In this document: positions 6,024 to 12,522 of the stretch, in pieces
How the letters are laid out: each line of letters opens with the position of its first letter
Numbering within the stretch: the first letter of the stretch is position 1
Assembly: GCA_016874895.1 (NCBI GenBank)
Contig: VGSX01000083.1
Span: 1-12,522, forward strand
Length of the DNA stretch: 12,522 nucleotides
Origin: Deltaproteobacteria bacterium
GTDB taxonomy: Bacteria > Desulfobacterota > Desulfobaccia > Desulfobaccales > Desulfobaccaceae
Direction: 5' to 3'
Made by a program: the position numbers and the translations under genes
Notes under the pieces: model-generated
Seen by the model: the letters and a program-made list of their open reading frames with translations, nothing else
What the model was told of the DNA's origin: nothing
Database searches by the model: none

Positions 6024-6330
6024 GAGGGCTATCTGCGCCGGTTTCAATAATCCAAACAGTGCGGATAGCCAACTTACCACCCAGTGGAGTTTCTATTGTT
6101 CCCTCTACTATATATTTTGCCCCGTAGGAAGTAGTAATAACTTCCTTAACATTTTCGGTGTAGGCCAAGGCTAATAAACTCTGCTCCAAGAAGGTCGCAT
6201 TTTTCTTACTAAAACCAATTGATCGGAATAAATTTGCTTTTATTCTGCCGACAAGATGAGAATCCGACAGAAGATAATTATTTAATTTGTTCAAGGGAAT
6301 ATAAGCCTTGTCTCGATTTGGCAGTTTCAT
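6013..6330 (-). CDS. DUF6883 protein with C-terminus replaced by an insertion
   Basis: This 105-residue protein starts MKLPNRDKAYIPLNKL and shows the DUF6883 pattern: LVGRIKANLFRSIGFS, then a helix with ALAYTENV, SYGAKYIVEG and the C-terminal strand AIRTVWIIETGADSP. After P102 the frame reads QCC and stops inside the palindromic element. Joining the sequence across one copy of the 11-bp direct repeat instead gives RLVTAYPL followed by TAA at 5841-5843. The ancestral protein therefore had 110 residues and eight native C-terminal residues have been replaced by three foreign ones. The effect on activity is unknown; the last strand of such a small domain may matter. The function of the family is not established to me. 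No good ribosome site precedes the ATG, and 92 bases separate it from the methyltransferase. Confidence 0.78.
   Translation of the reverse strand: MKLPNRDKAYIPLNKLNNYLLSDSHLVGRIKANLFRSIGFSKKNATFLEQSLLALAYTENVKEVITTSYGAKYIVEGTIETPLGGKLAIRTVWIIETGADSPQCC
6024..6034. repeat. Right copy of 11-bp direct repeat (target-site duplication)
   Basis: GAGGGCTATCT, identical to 5867-5877. On the minus strand this copy encodes the end of the native DUF6883 frame (the ADSP codons), before the reading frame enters the inserted element. Confidence 0.8.
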
Positions 6331-6401
6331 TGATTATGTTAGATAACTGGTTTCCATGCTCCGGTTTCCCATTTTATAAATTACTCCCTGCACCTTAGTG
6401 A

Positions 6402-6444
6402 GTATATTTCAAATTTCTGTCATCATCCATTGGTATATTTCAAA
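6402..6444. repeat. 12-bp direct repeat at the methyltransferase stop
   Basis: GTATATTTCAAA occurs at 6402-6413 and again at 6433-6444, 31 bases apart. The second copy encodes the LKYT codons at the C-terminus of the methyltransferase. The first copy, beyond its stop, could encode LKYTH and a stop. This looks like a small duplication or recombination scar at the junction between the methyltransferase and the DUF6883 cassette. The short gap also holds two GGTTTCC units (6349-6355, 6363-6369) like those at 2358-2377. Confidence 0.6.
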
Positions 6445-7700
6445 AACCTTGCTTTGAATTTGTAATCAGTTTCGGTATCAACCGCTGCCAGGTTATTTTT
6501 TATCAGGTGGCCATTCACAAAGGTTTTATTGCTCAGGTATAAATAAACGGCGTCGGCATCCGGCCCTGCCTTTTCATCCCGCCGGAGGAAAACCCGGTTG
6601 CCGCTGATCAAATTTTTCAGGAAATCCACCGCCTCGCCATTTCTTTCCGGTATTTCCCTGATCCCCAGCAGACGGATGTTTTGCCCATTGTTCAGGAGCA
6701 GTTGAGACGGGGAGAGAATTTCCTTGACCCGATGGTATTCCTCCCGCTTCTGGCTGTTCCCGTCGATTTTCGAGCCATAGGTCTGTTCTTTGGGATCATA
6801 TATTTTATCAAACCGGATGGGATCGCGAAAGATATACGGCAGGGCGTGGATGTGGCTTTGCCAGTTTTCCGGGACCTCCGACTGGCGGCTGATATCCACC
6901 TGGACCTCGCTGAACATGGCCCCCTGCCGCACCCCCAGTTTTTCCTGGATGAGGGGCACAAACTCCTCGTTGATCTCGTAGCCCACCGAGCTTCTCCCTA
7001 AGTTTTTGGCCGCCAGGCTGGTGGTGCCGCTCCCGAGGAAGGGGTCCAGGACGGTTTCCCCCGCAAAAGTGAACATCTTGATGAGCCGCCGGGGCAGTTC
7101 CTCGGGGAACATGGCCAGGTGTTTGGTCTGTTTTTCCCCGGGAAAGTGCCAGTGCCCCTGGAAGTAGGTATTCCACTCCTCCTTGCTCAGCCGGGACTGT
7201 TCCTTCACCTCGGGAGACGCCGGCGGGGTGGCCCCCGGCTTTTTAAAGAGCAGGATAAACTCGTAGTCCAGCTTCACCATGCCGTTGCGAGGGAACGGGA
7301 AAGACCCCATGATGGTGGCCCCGCCACTGGTGTTGCAGGTGGTGACCTTCTGCCAGATGATCGCCCCCATGTAGTCCAGGCCCATGGTTTCGCAGAATTT
7401 AATGATCTCGGTGCGGATGGGAATGATCTTGTAGCGCCCGTAATAGGCCGCCCGGGCGAACTGGTCGCCGATGTTGACGCACAGCCGGCAGCCGGGCTGC
7501 AGCACCCGGCGGCACTCCTGCCAGACCAGGTTCAGGTGGTTGATATAAGCCTCATAGGAATCGTCGTAGCCGATCTGCTCCCGGGGCCCGTAGTCCTTTA
7601 ACTGCCAGTACGGCGGCGAGGTCACCACCAGGTGCACGGACTCGTCCGCCACCTCCGACATATTTCTACAGTCGCCGATGATAATCCGGTGTTGGGTCAC
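6423..7700 (-). CDS. DNA methyltransferase (TSPPYW, probable N4-cytosine) fused to SNase-like domain
   Basis: This 425-residue protein modifies DNA bases with S-adenosylmethionine. Catalytic motif IV, TSPPYW (27-32), comes before the SAM-binding motif DPFLGSGTT (219-227) and VGYEI (239-243), which is the beta-class order. SPPY is typical of N4-cytosine enzymes. The QLKDYG, IGDQF, IIWQKVTTCNTSGGA, GHWHFPGE and MFPEELPRRLIKMF blocks match methyltransferases I associate with MjaI-type endonucleases, and an MjaI-like remnant lies downstream. The methylase core ends near residue 257. Residues about 340-422 resemble a staphylococcal-nuclease fold (NIRLLGIREIPE, EAVDFLKNL, FVNGHLIKNNLAAV). R343 and E352 are kept, but the position of the third catalytic Arg reads DADAV, so nuclease activity is unlikely. 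The GTG at 7700 is preceded by AAGGGG with a six-base gap. Confidence 0.85.
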   Translation of the reverse strand: MTQHRIIIGDCRNMSEVADESVHLVVTSPPYWQLKDYGPREQIGYDDSYEAYINHLNLVWQECRRVLQPGCRLCVNIGDQFARAAYYGRYKIIPIRTEIIKFCETMGLDYMGAIIWQKVTTCNTSGGATIMGSFPFPRNGMVKLDYEFILLFKKPGATPPASPEVKEQSRLSKEEWNTYFQGHWHFPGEKQTKHLAMFPEELPRRLIKMFTFAGETVLDPFLGSGTTSLAAKNLGRSSVGYEINEEFVPLIQEKLGVRQGAMFSEVQVDISRQSEVPENWQSHIHALPYIFRDPIRFDKIYDPKEQTYGSKIDGNSQKREEYHRVKEILSPSQLLLNNGQNIRLLGIREIPERNGEAVDFLKNLISGNRVFLRRDEKAGPDADAVYLYLSNKTFVNGHLIKNNLAAVDTETDYKFKARFLKYTNG

Positions 7701-7738
7701 TGTCTGCCCCTTCCCCCCATTCTGGAAAAATCTTCTTC

Positions 7739-7767
7739 ATAGTAAATGTTCTCACCCACAAGGTCAA
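7739..7767 (-). promoter_or_regulatory. Sigma70-like promoter for the methyltransferase
   Basis: On the minus strand TTGACC (7767-7762) and TACTAT (7744-7739) are separated by exactly 17 bases. Each box differs from its consensus (TTGACA, TATAAT) at one or two positions. The site lies in the 116-base gap after the helicase gene and about 40 bases before the GTG start, giving a leader of roughly 30 bases. It would let the methyltransferase be expressed independently of the upstream helicase operon. It was found by eye only. Confidence 0.6.
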
Positions 7768-7816
7768 GTTTAAGCTATTCGGAACGGGTTAACGGACTGT
7801 TTTCCTGATCGTTTGG

Positions 7817-10800
7817 CTAACTTATTGAATTGAAGAACTTGTTCAGCTCCCGGTCAATCCGGGCCAAAACCTCCTCAGTGGAAAGATCTGCCCTGCTTCT
7901 GTGCATCCTGCTGGCCAGACGGCAGACACAGTCCATTGAACTTTGAATTAAAGCTATTGGCGCCAAGAGTGTGGCTTTATCGCCAAGTTGGGGGATTTGA
8001 AGGGTGAACGGCATGCCGTCAAGACTCTGAGCGATATTCCTGGGGAACTTAATTGAAATTACCTCTTTATTTTGCAGGACCTGTTCCTGGCTTTTTACCT
8101 CGGCCCAGAAGTTTTCTTCCCCCTGTCCGATTTTTCTTCTTGAATCAATTAGATATCTCGCAACCAGGTAATTCAGGATAAGCTGGGATATTCCCGCTCG
8201 TTGATTCAGAACCTCAACCCCTGAGGCCGGCAGGCTGTTCTCCAGCTCCTTTGCGGTTATTTGACTCAACTGAGGTTGCATCTCCTGAATATCCACCTCT
8301 GAAACTCTGCCCTCATCATTGATGTGCAGACCTTGAAGCTGGTCATAAGAAGTAACCATTGTAGTATTCGGTCGGCCGCCGGCATCGAAAGCAGTTACTG
8401 CATATCCATAAACTGTCGGACCATTAGGGGGTTTGCACTCCAGACGTACCAGGCTCGGGGGTAAATCAAAGGACAGCAGGTGATTTAAGAGAGTTTCAAA
8501 GACGGGATCACCATAAGAAGCAAAATGAAGCTTACCAGGGACATCCTGGTGGCCGTATTCAAAGGTCTGGCGAGAGGTTGTCAGCGCAGTAGCGTCTACG
8601 ATGCCGGGAATATTCCGCACAATGATGGTCTGAGCGGTCAGATCGGGAAGCACTTCACAGCCTAAGTCCTGCAAGTACTCTGACTCTGAGAGGATTTTCC
8701 AAATCGCCGTCAAATCAATGGGCGTTTTGGGAACATCTTGACTCTGGGCCCACCGCTGGTAGATCTGATAAAGCTCTTCGGCCTGCATCTCCCGGACCAG
8801 ATTGCGCCCCCGGGCTAATTCAGCCCGCTGCCGGGCTATTTTCTCCAATTCCCGCTCGGTTAGTTTATTCTCAGCCAGGAGCTGAAATTCCTCCCGTGTG
8901 ACCGGCAAGAGAGAAATCTGTTGCATCCCCACGATCGTAATGACATCGGCCAATCGACTCAGGAGACGGCCGTAAACGATCTCCTCGGCGGAATCGGCAT
9001 AACACAGGTTGAGGACAAAAACCTCCGGGTATTTCTGGCCGATGCGGTCCACCCGGCCGATTCGCTGCTCCACCTTCATGGGATTCCAGGGGAGGTCAAA
9101 ATTGATCAACAGATCAGCGGTCTGCAGGTTTAAACCTTCTGCCGCGGCATCGGTGCATACCAGAATATCGATCTCTTCCCGGAGAAAACCGCGCCTTATC
9201 TCCTCCCGATCCGCACCCACCAGTCTCCCCGTCTTTGAATCGGTATATTGACCTCCCCGCCCGGAAAACGTGCCGATCAACAGCCCCGGGTCAATTCTCC
9301 GCAAACGGTCCACGATATCACTTAAGGTATCGTAAAATCTAGTGAAAATTACCGTTTGCCTGAGGCGCGCAGTTCCCCCGATTCTCCGGTCATTTAAAAC
9401 CTTGAGCAGGACCTGCATCTTGGAAGAAGGGCCAGAGAGATTCTCCAGGGGATCTAACATTTGTTTAAGAAAATCCCATTCCCATTTTAAATCCTCCGGA
9501 CTCCGGTTTTCCAACAGGGTCTGGATAAAGGGGGTGTCTTCGTCCGCGTCTTCCAGCAGGTCTTCCAGGTCCCATTCTTCCCAGAACGCTTCCCTCTGCT
9601 CGGCGAAATGTTCCAGGGTATATCTGACCCGCTGGCGGCGCCGCTTTAATGTCTGCTGTATGGCAAAAAGGCTGGAGGCAAATCGCAAACGGATAAAACT
9701 CAAATAAAACCCGAGCACAGCGATCACCTGATTCTTATTATCCTGTTGAGCAATCTGGGTCGCCAATTCCTGGCAATAAATCTCCAGCTGTTCATAACAT
9801 TGCTTTTCCTGGGGGGTAAAAACAATCCGGGGGAGCGGTAAGATGGTTCTTTTAGCCAGGTTGGCAGCCAACTGATTTTTTTCCCGGTAGATCTCCAACA
9901 GCGCCCGGGTATGCCGGAGCATAACCCGGTGCAGGGGTGAAGCGCTAAAGATTAATCGGATAATTCTTTTCATATCCGCCGGGGCAGGACGCCTGTCCTG
10001 CTCCAGCCAGCGACGCACTGCCAGACGACTCCTGCCATCCACTACTACTTGTTTGAGGTACGCATGATGGTGGGGGTCGTGATGCTCCAAGTCAAGAATG
10101 ACCCGGCGCAGGAAGGCCCACTCCCCCTCTTTGACCTGCTCTTCCCTGGCCAATCTGGTCAGGATGTCGTAATACCACTGACTCAGGCCTGGATCGAATT
10201 GAAAAGGACCGACGCGCCCGGTCAGGCGAATCAGGTCGAAGACCTCCACCGGATCTAATTGCATGGGGGTGGCGGTGGCCATAAGCAGGCATCTGCTTTT
10301 AGGGCGGAGGATATCGGCCAGGGTGTTGTGCAAGCGCCCGAATTTCGGTTCGGCCCGAGGACCCTGGGTAGAATTCTTCCGGCGGGCGTAATGCGCTTCG
10401 TCGAGCAGGGTAAGATCGAAGTCAGCCGCCCGCTTCAGCAGTGCTTCCTTCTCTTGCCTGACCAACAGGCCGGTGGAAATGATTAAGAGCTCGGGATCAA
10501 AGAGAGAGCCGGAGCTTCTCTGCTCTTCCCCGGGCAACAGATATTCGTGGCGTGGTTCGGCGCCCCCCAAGGCCCGGGCAAAAGGCAAGAAAAATTTTGC
10601 GGCCATTTCCCGCTGCCATTGTCTGGTCAGGCTGGCCGGGGCCGCCACCATAACCCGGGTCACCCATCCCGAGAGATACAGGGAGCGGATGATCAGACCG
10701 GCTTCAATGGTCTTTCCCAGACCGACCTCATCGCAGAGGAGATAGCTGCAGGGCCAGGTGGATATGACCCGCCTGGCCACGATCTGCTGGTGCGGCCAGG

Positions 10801-11761
10801 GGGTAATGGGAGCAGTCTCCAGTCCCACAAAACGCCCTCCCGGCAGACGCGGCCCGTCTTTAATCAGAGCAAAACCAAGGAACTCCCGGGAACTCGGCGG
10901 TGGGATCTGGAGAGGAGGGGCACCGGTACCGTCAATTTCCTGGGGGCGCGACATCCCCGCGGCAATTTTAATCAGGCACTTCCGGAGGGCTTCCGGGAGG
11001 CTGAGCACCCGCAAACCACCGGCCCGGTCTTCCCAGAGATCGTGAAACTCCCGATCCGCCTCCTCCACTCTTTGTTGCTCCGTTTCCCCGCGCCATTCGC
11101 AGTGCACATCAAGGTTTTCGGCATTCAGGGTGAGGGCTGTCTTTGATTCGTTCAAGGAGCCGCTGATATACATCCGATTACCCAGGGCATCGGCAAACAC
11201 GCCCCATTTCATATGGACATAGCCATCTTCCACCGATTCAAAGGGCAGTGGCTCACCACTTTGGGCATGAACCCGCAGGGCCACCTTGATCTCCAAAACC
11301 TGCCTGGCGATGAGCCAACCCAAAAGCTGCACCCCATGGCAGACATTTTCCGGCCACGTTTCAGGGTGATCTAAGCCAACCTTGAGAGCTTGCTCCAACA
11401 AGGTGTCAGTTGGAGACACCTCAGTCCCCTGATTGGTATAGGCATTGAGAATGGCCTGGACATCTTTGGGGTCTAAATCAGCCCCCACAATCAGACGGAT
11501 TTTACCCTTCCGGCCGGCAAAAGCGGTAAAGCCCTGGGAGGCCGCAGCCAAGGAGGTAGAACGAAAGTATCCAGCCACCCGGTCGTAGCGGACGGCCCGC
11601 TGTAAAACAGGAATATAGAAATCGTGGAGAATATTGACGGGTTTGCCGCCGGGGCCAGTGGCAGAACTGCGATAAGAAAGGCGCCAAGGATAGTCCCGAA
11701 AGGTGGGCAACTCCGGCCTGAGGACATGAGAGTTACTATCAGATTTAGCTTGGTCGGTCAT
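7817..11761 (-). CDS. PLD-like + SNF2/RapA-type helicase, defence-associated
   Basis: This 1314-residue protein begins with a phospholipase-D-like domain (about 40-250). Its HxKxxxxD motif is HMKWGVFAD (H183, K185, D190), followed by GSLNES. A superfamily 2 helicase core comes next: Walker A CDEVGLGKTIEAG (about 343-355), DEAH (454-457), motif III MATATPM, a long charged insert at about 600-780, and a second RecA fold ending in EGLNLQ and QRIGRVDRIGQ (899-909). About 390 residues after that are not recognised. Helicases with a single PLD domain are frequent in phage-defence loci beside DUF1156 methylases. The ATG at 11761 is preferred; a GTG at 11797 would add 12 residues and lies six bases after the DUF2442 gene, but has no ribosome site. 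Neither start is well supported by a Shine-Dalgarno sequence. Confidence 0.88.
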   Translation of the reverse strand: MTDQAKSDSNSHVLRPELPTFRDYPWRLSYRSSATGPGGKPVNILHDFYIPVLQRAVRYDRVAGYFRSTSLAAASQGFTAFAGRKGKIRLIVGADLDPKDVQAILNAYTNQGTEVSPTDTLLEQALKVGLDHPETWPENVCHGVQLLGWLIARQVLEIKVALRVHAQSGEPLPFESVEDGYVHMKWGVFADALGNRMYISGSLNESKTALTLNAENLDVHCEWRGETEQQRVEEADREFHDLWEDRAGGLRVLSLPEALRKCLIKIAAGMSRPQEIDGTGAPPLQIPPPSSREFLGFALIKDGPRLPGGRFVGLETAPITPWPHQQIVARRVISTWPCSYLLCDEVGLGKTIEAGLIIRSLYLSGWVTRVMVAAPASLTRQWQREMAAKFFLPFARALGGAEPRHEYLLPGEEQRSSGSLFDPELLIISTGLLVRQEKEALLKRAADFDLTLLDEAHYARRKNSTQGPRAEPKFGRLHNTLADILRPKSRCLLMATATPMQLDPVEVFDLIRLTGRVGPFQFDPGLSQWYYDILTRLAREEQVKEGEWAFLRRVILDLEHHDPHHHAYLKQVVVDGRSRLAVRRWLEQDRRPAPADMKRIIRLIFSASPLHRVMLRHTRALLEIYREKNQLAANLAKRTILPLPRIVFTPQEKQCYEQLEIYCQELATQIAQQDNKNQVIAVLGFYLSFIRLRFASSLFAIQQTLKRRRQRVRYTLEHFAEQREAFWEEWDLEDLLEDADEDTPFIQTLLENRSPEDLKWEWDFLKQMLDPLENLSGPSSKMQVLLKVLNDRRIGGTARLRQTVIFTRFYDTLSDIVDRLRRIDPGLLIGTFSGRGGQYTDSKTGRLVGADREEIRRGFLREEIDILVCTDAAAEGLNLQTADLLINFDLPWNPMKVEQRIGRVDRIGQKYPEVFVLNLCYADSAEEIVYGRLLSRLADVITIVGMQQISLLPVTREEFQLLAENKLTERELEKIARQRAELARGRNLVREMQAEELYQIYQRWAQSQDVPKTPIDLTAIWKILSESEYLQDLGCEVLPDLTAQTIIVRNIPGIVDATALTTSRQTFEYGHQDVPGKLHFASYGDPVFETLLNHLLSFDLPPSLVRLECKPPNGPTVYGYAVTAFDAGGRPNTTMVTSYDQLQGLHINDEGRVSEVDIQEMQPQLSQITAKELENSLPASGVEVLNQRAGISQLILNYLVARYLIDSRRKIGQGEENFWAEVKSQEQVLQNKEVISIKFPRNIAQSLDGMPFTLQIPQLGDKATLLAPIALIQSSMDCVCRLASRMHRSRADLSTEEVLARIDRELNKFFNSIS

Positions 11762-11803
11762 TTTTGATAAGATCTTACCCCCGCGCCCAAATAACACCAG
11801 TTT

Positions 11804-12058
11804 TCAGGCCATCTTTTTAATGGTCTGGCCTATCTCTGACAGGTATTCCGGGGCGAAATCCGCACCGTTGGGCCATTCCACGGTTTTGGTCTCGGGATTA
11901 ACTTTTACCTGCTGAAAAAATTCCTGATTCTGGAGCGGTTCAAAAACCTCGCCATACAGGTCATCCTTTAAATCCACGTCTTTGACCTGGCCGTCGTTGA
12001 ACCAGAGGCGCAGGCAGAAGTCGCCCAGATACCTGACGTGGTTGATATGTAAAGACAT
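11804..12058 (-). CDS. DUF2442 domain protein
   Basis: This 84-residue protein matches DUF2442: it starts INHVRYLGDFCLRLWFNDG, continues with VKDVDLKDDLYG and VFEPLQNQEFF, and has the typical WPNGADFAPEYL block (62-73). DUF2442 proteins are often the second gene of a pair with DUF4160 and have been suggested to be antitoxin-like. No DUF4160 gene is seen here. Instead the ATG overlaps the stop of the upstream methylase by one base (TAATG), and the helicase follows within 42 bases. This small protein is therefore probably translated as part of the methylase-helicase operon. Its role there is unknown. Confidence 0.8.
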   Translation of the reverse strand: MSLHINHVRYLGDFCLRLWFNDGQVKDVDLKDDLYGEVFEPLQNQEFFQQVKVNPETKTVEWPNGADFAPEYLSEIGQTIKKMA

Positions 12059-12522
12059 TATTTCAGCCCGAACAAAATCGCTTCCGCTTCTTTCCGTAAA
12101 CCCTGATCATCCATCTCCCCGGCCCAGACCCGGAGGAGATCCAGGATCTTGCCCCGGTGGTCGGCAGCGTGCCGTTCCAGGTAGGCCCGGGCCACCGGGA
12201 TGTCGCCATCTCGGAAGCTCTGGATCACCCCGTGTAGAATATCCCAGTGGGTCTGGGGGTTGGCCAGGCGGTTCTCATTGCGCTCCTCCGGTCTGGCCAA
12301 CCGCAGCTTGGAGCCTTTACGTACCAGGGGAGCATGGAAGCCGGTGGTCTCAGCGTGTGCCCCCCGACTGCGCCGGCCGGTGCCCTGCTGGTTGACGCCG
12401 ATCATGCGACCCTCCACCCGGTAGCCGGCGGGCTTGCCGGTGAGGGAGATGTTTAAAGAGCGGGAGATATTCAAGGCCTCATCAAAAGCAAAGTCATTCA
12501 GGCCCAAGATGCCGAAGGCGGT
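12058..12522 (-). CDS. C-terminal end of a probable DUF1156-type DNA methylase (5' part outside window)
   Basis: At least 154 residues of a longer protein are visible; the frame is open to the window edge, beyond a TTG at 12507 that is simply an internal Leu codon. The sequence contains ISLTGKPAGYRVEGRMIGVN, then APLVRKGSKLRLARPEER, then a helical tail with WDILHGVIQSFRDGD, RAYLERHAAD and EAEAILFGL. This tail is what I associate with DUF1156 domain adenine-type DNA methylases found with DUF499 ATPases and PLD-helicases in defence loci (the Hma arrangement). None of the methylase catalytic motifs are inside the window, so the call rests on the C-terminal pattern and on the helicase two genes downstream. 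The stop codon overlaps the DUF2442 start. Confidence 0.6.
   Translation of the reverse strand, partial: TAFGILGLNDFAFDEALNISRSLNISLTGKPAGYRVEGRMIGVNQQGTGRRSRGAHAETTGFHAPLVRKGSKLRLARPEERNENRLANPQTHWDILHGVIQSFRDGDIPVARAYLERHAADHRGKILDLLRVWAGEMDDQGLRKEAEAILFGLK

Noticed and set aside
10547..11146. Plus-strand open frames opposite the helicase (199 codons and others)
   Set aside because: The helicase frame carries all the conserved motifs; the opposite frames show none and are compositional.
1..12522. CTAG seems rare in the window (about six sites noticed by eye), which could relate to an MjaI-like system
   Set aside because: CTAG is depleted in many bacteria for other reasons, my count is manual, and the specificity of this methyltransferase is unknown.

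Overview
The window looks like a chromosomal segment of a GC-rich, Gram-negative, probably environmental bacterium. The G/C-rich housekeeping genes, the sensor-kinase/receiver pair, the Yip1-type membrane protein and the many short palindromic repeats remind me of Desulfobacterota (Desulfobacca/Syntrophobacteria-like), but this is an impression and no marker gene here proves it. Almost everything from about 1.2 kb to the right edge lies on the minus strand.

Left part (1-2322). The C-terminal half of a sensor histidine kinase is followed one base later by a single-domain receiver protein, then by a small LapA/DUF1049-like membrane protein. This last gene converges on, and overlaps by 14 bp, a minus-strand pair of membrane proteins: a bacterial-PH-like protein and a Yip1-family protein. 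A 523-bp gene-free stretch (2323-2845) holds several palindromic repeats. Next come acylphosphatase (acyP) and NAD-dependent DNA ligase (ligA), overlapping as ATGA, with ligA upstream.

Right part (about 5.16-12.52 kb) is a minus-strand accessory/defence region. In transcription order it holds: the C-terminal end of a probable DUF1156-type DNA methylase (cut by the window edge); a DUF2442 protein coupled to it by TAATG; a 1314-residue PLD + SNF2/RapA-type helicase; a sigma70-like promoter; a TSPPYW-type (probable N4-cytosine) methyltransferase fused to a degenerate staphylococcal-nuclease-like domain; a DUF6883 gene; a DUF4926 gene; and a remnant of an MjaI-type restriction endonuclease. The first part resembles the helicase-methylase(-ATPase) defence arrangement called Hma. 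The second part looks like an MjaI-type restriction-modification module carrying an inserted two-gene cassette.

The second module is visibly decaying. (i) The MjaI-like endonuclease keeps its N-terminal domain joined directly to what looks like its last residues, so the catalytic middle is missing. (ii) A 146-bp palindromic, gene-less element has inserted into the end of the DUF6883 gene and made an 11-bp direct repeat; removing it and one repeat copy restores a reading frame ending ADSPRLVTAYPL and a normal intercistronic gap. (iii) A 17-codon out-of-frame fragment resembling a RelE/ParE toxin start lies under the end of the endonuclease remnant, just upstream of ligA. The methyltransferase looks intact and has its own promoter, so it may be a surviving orphan. 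Family assignments come from sequence patterns recognised by eye; no search was run.
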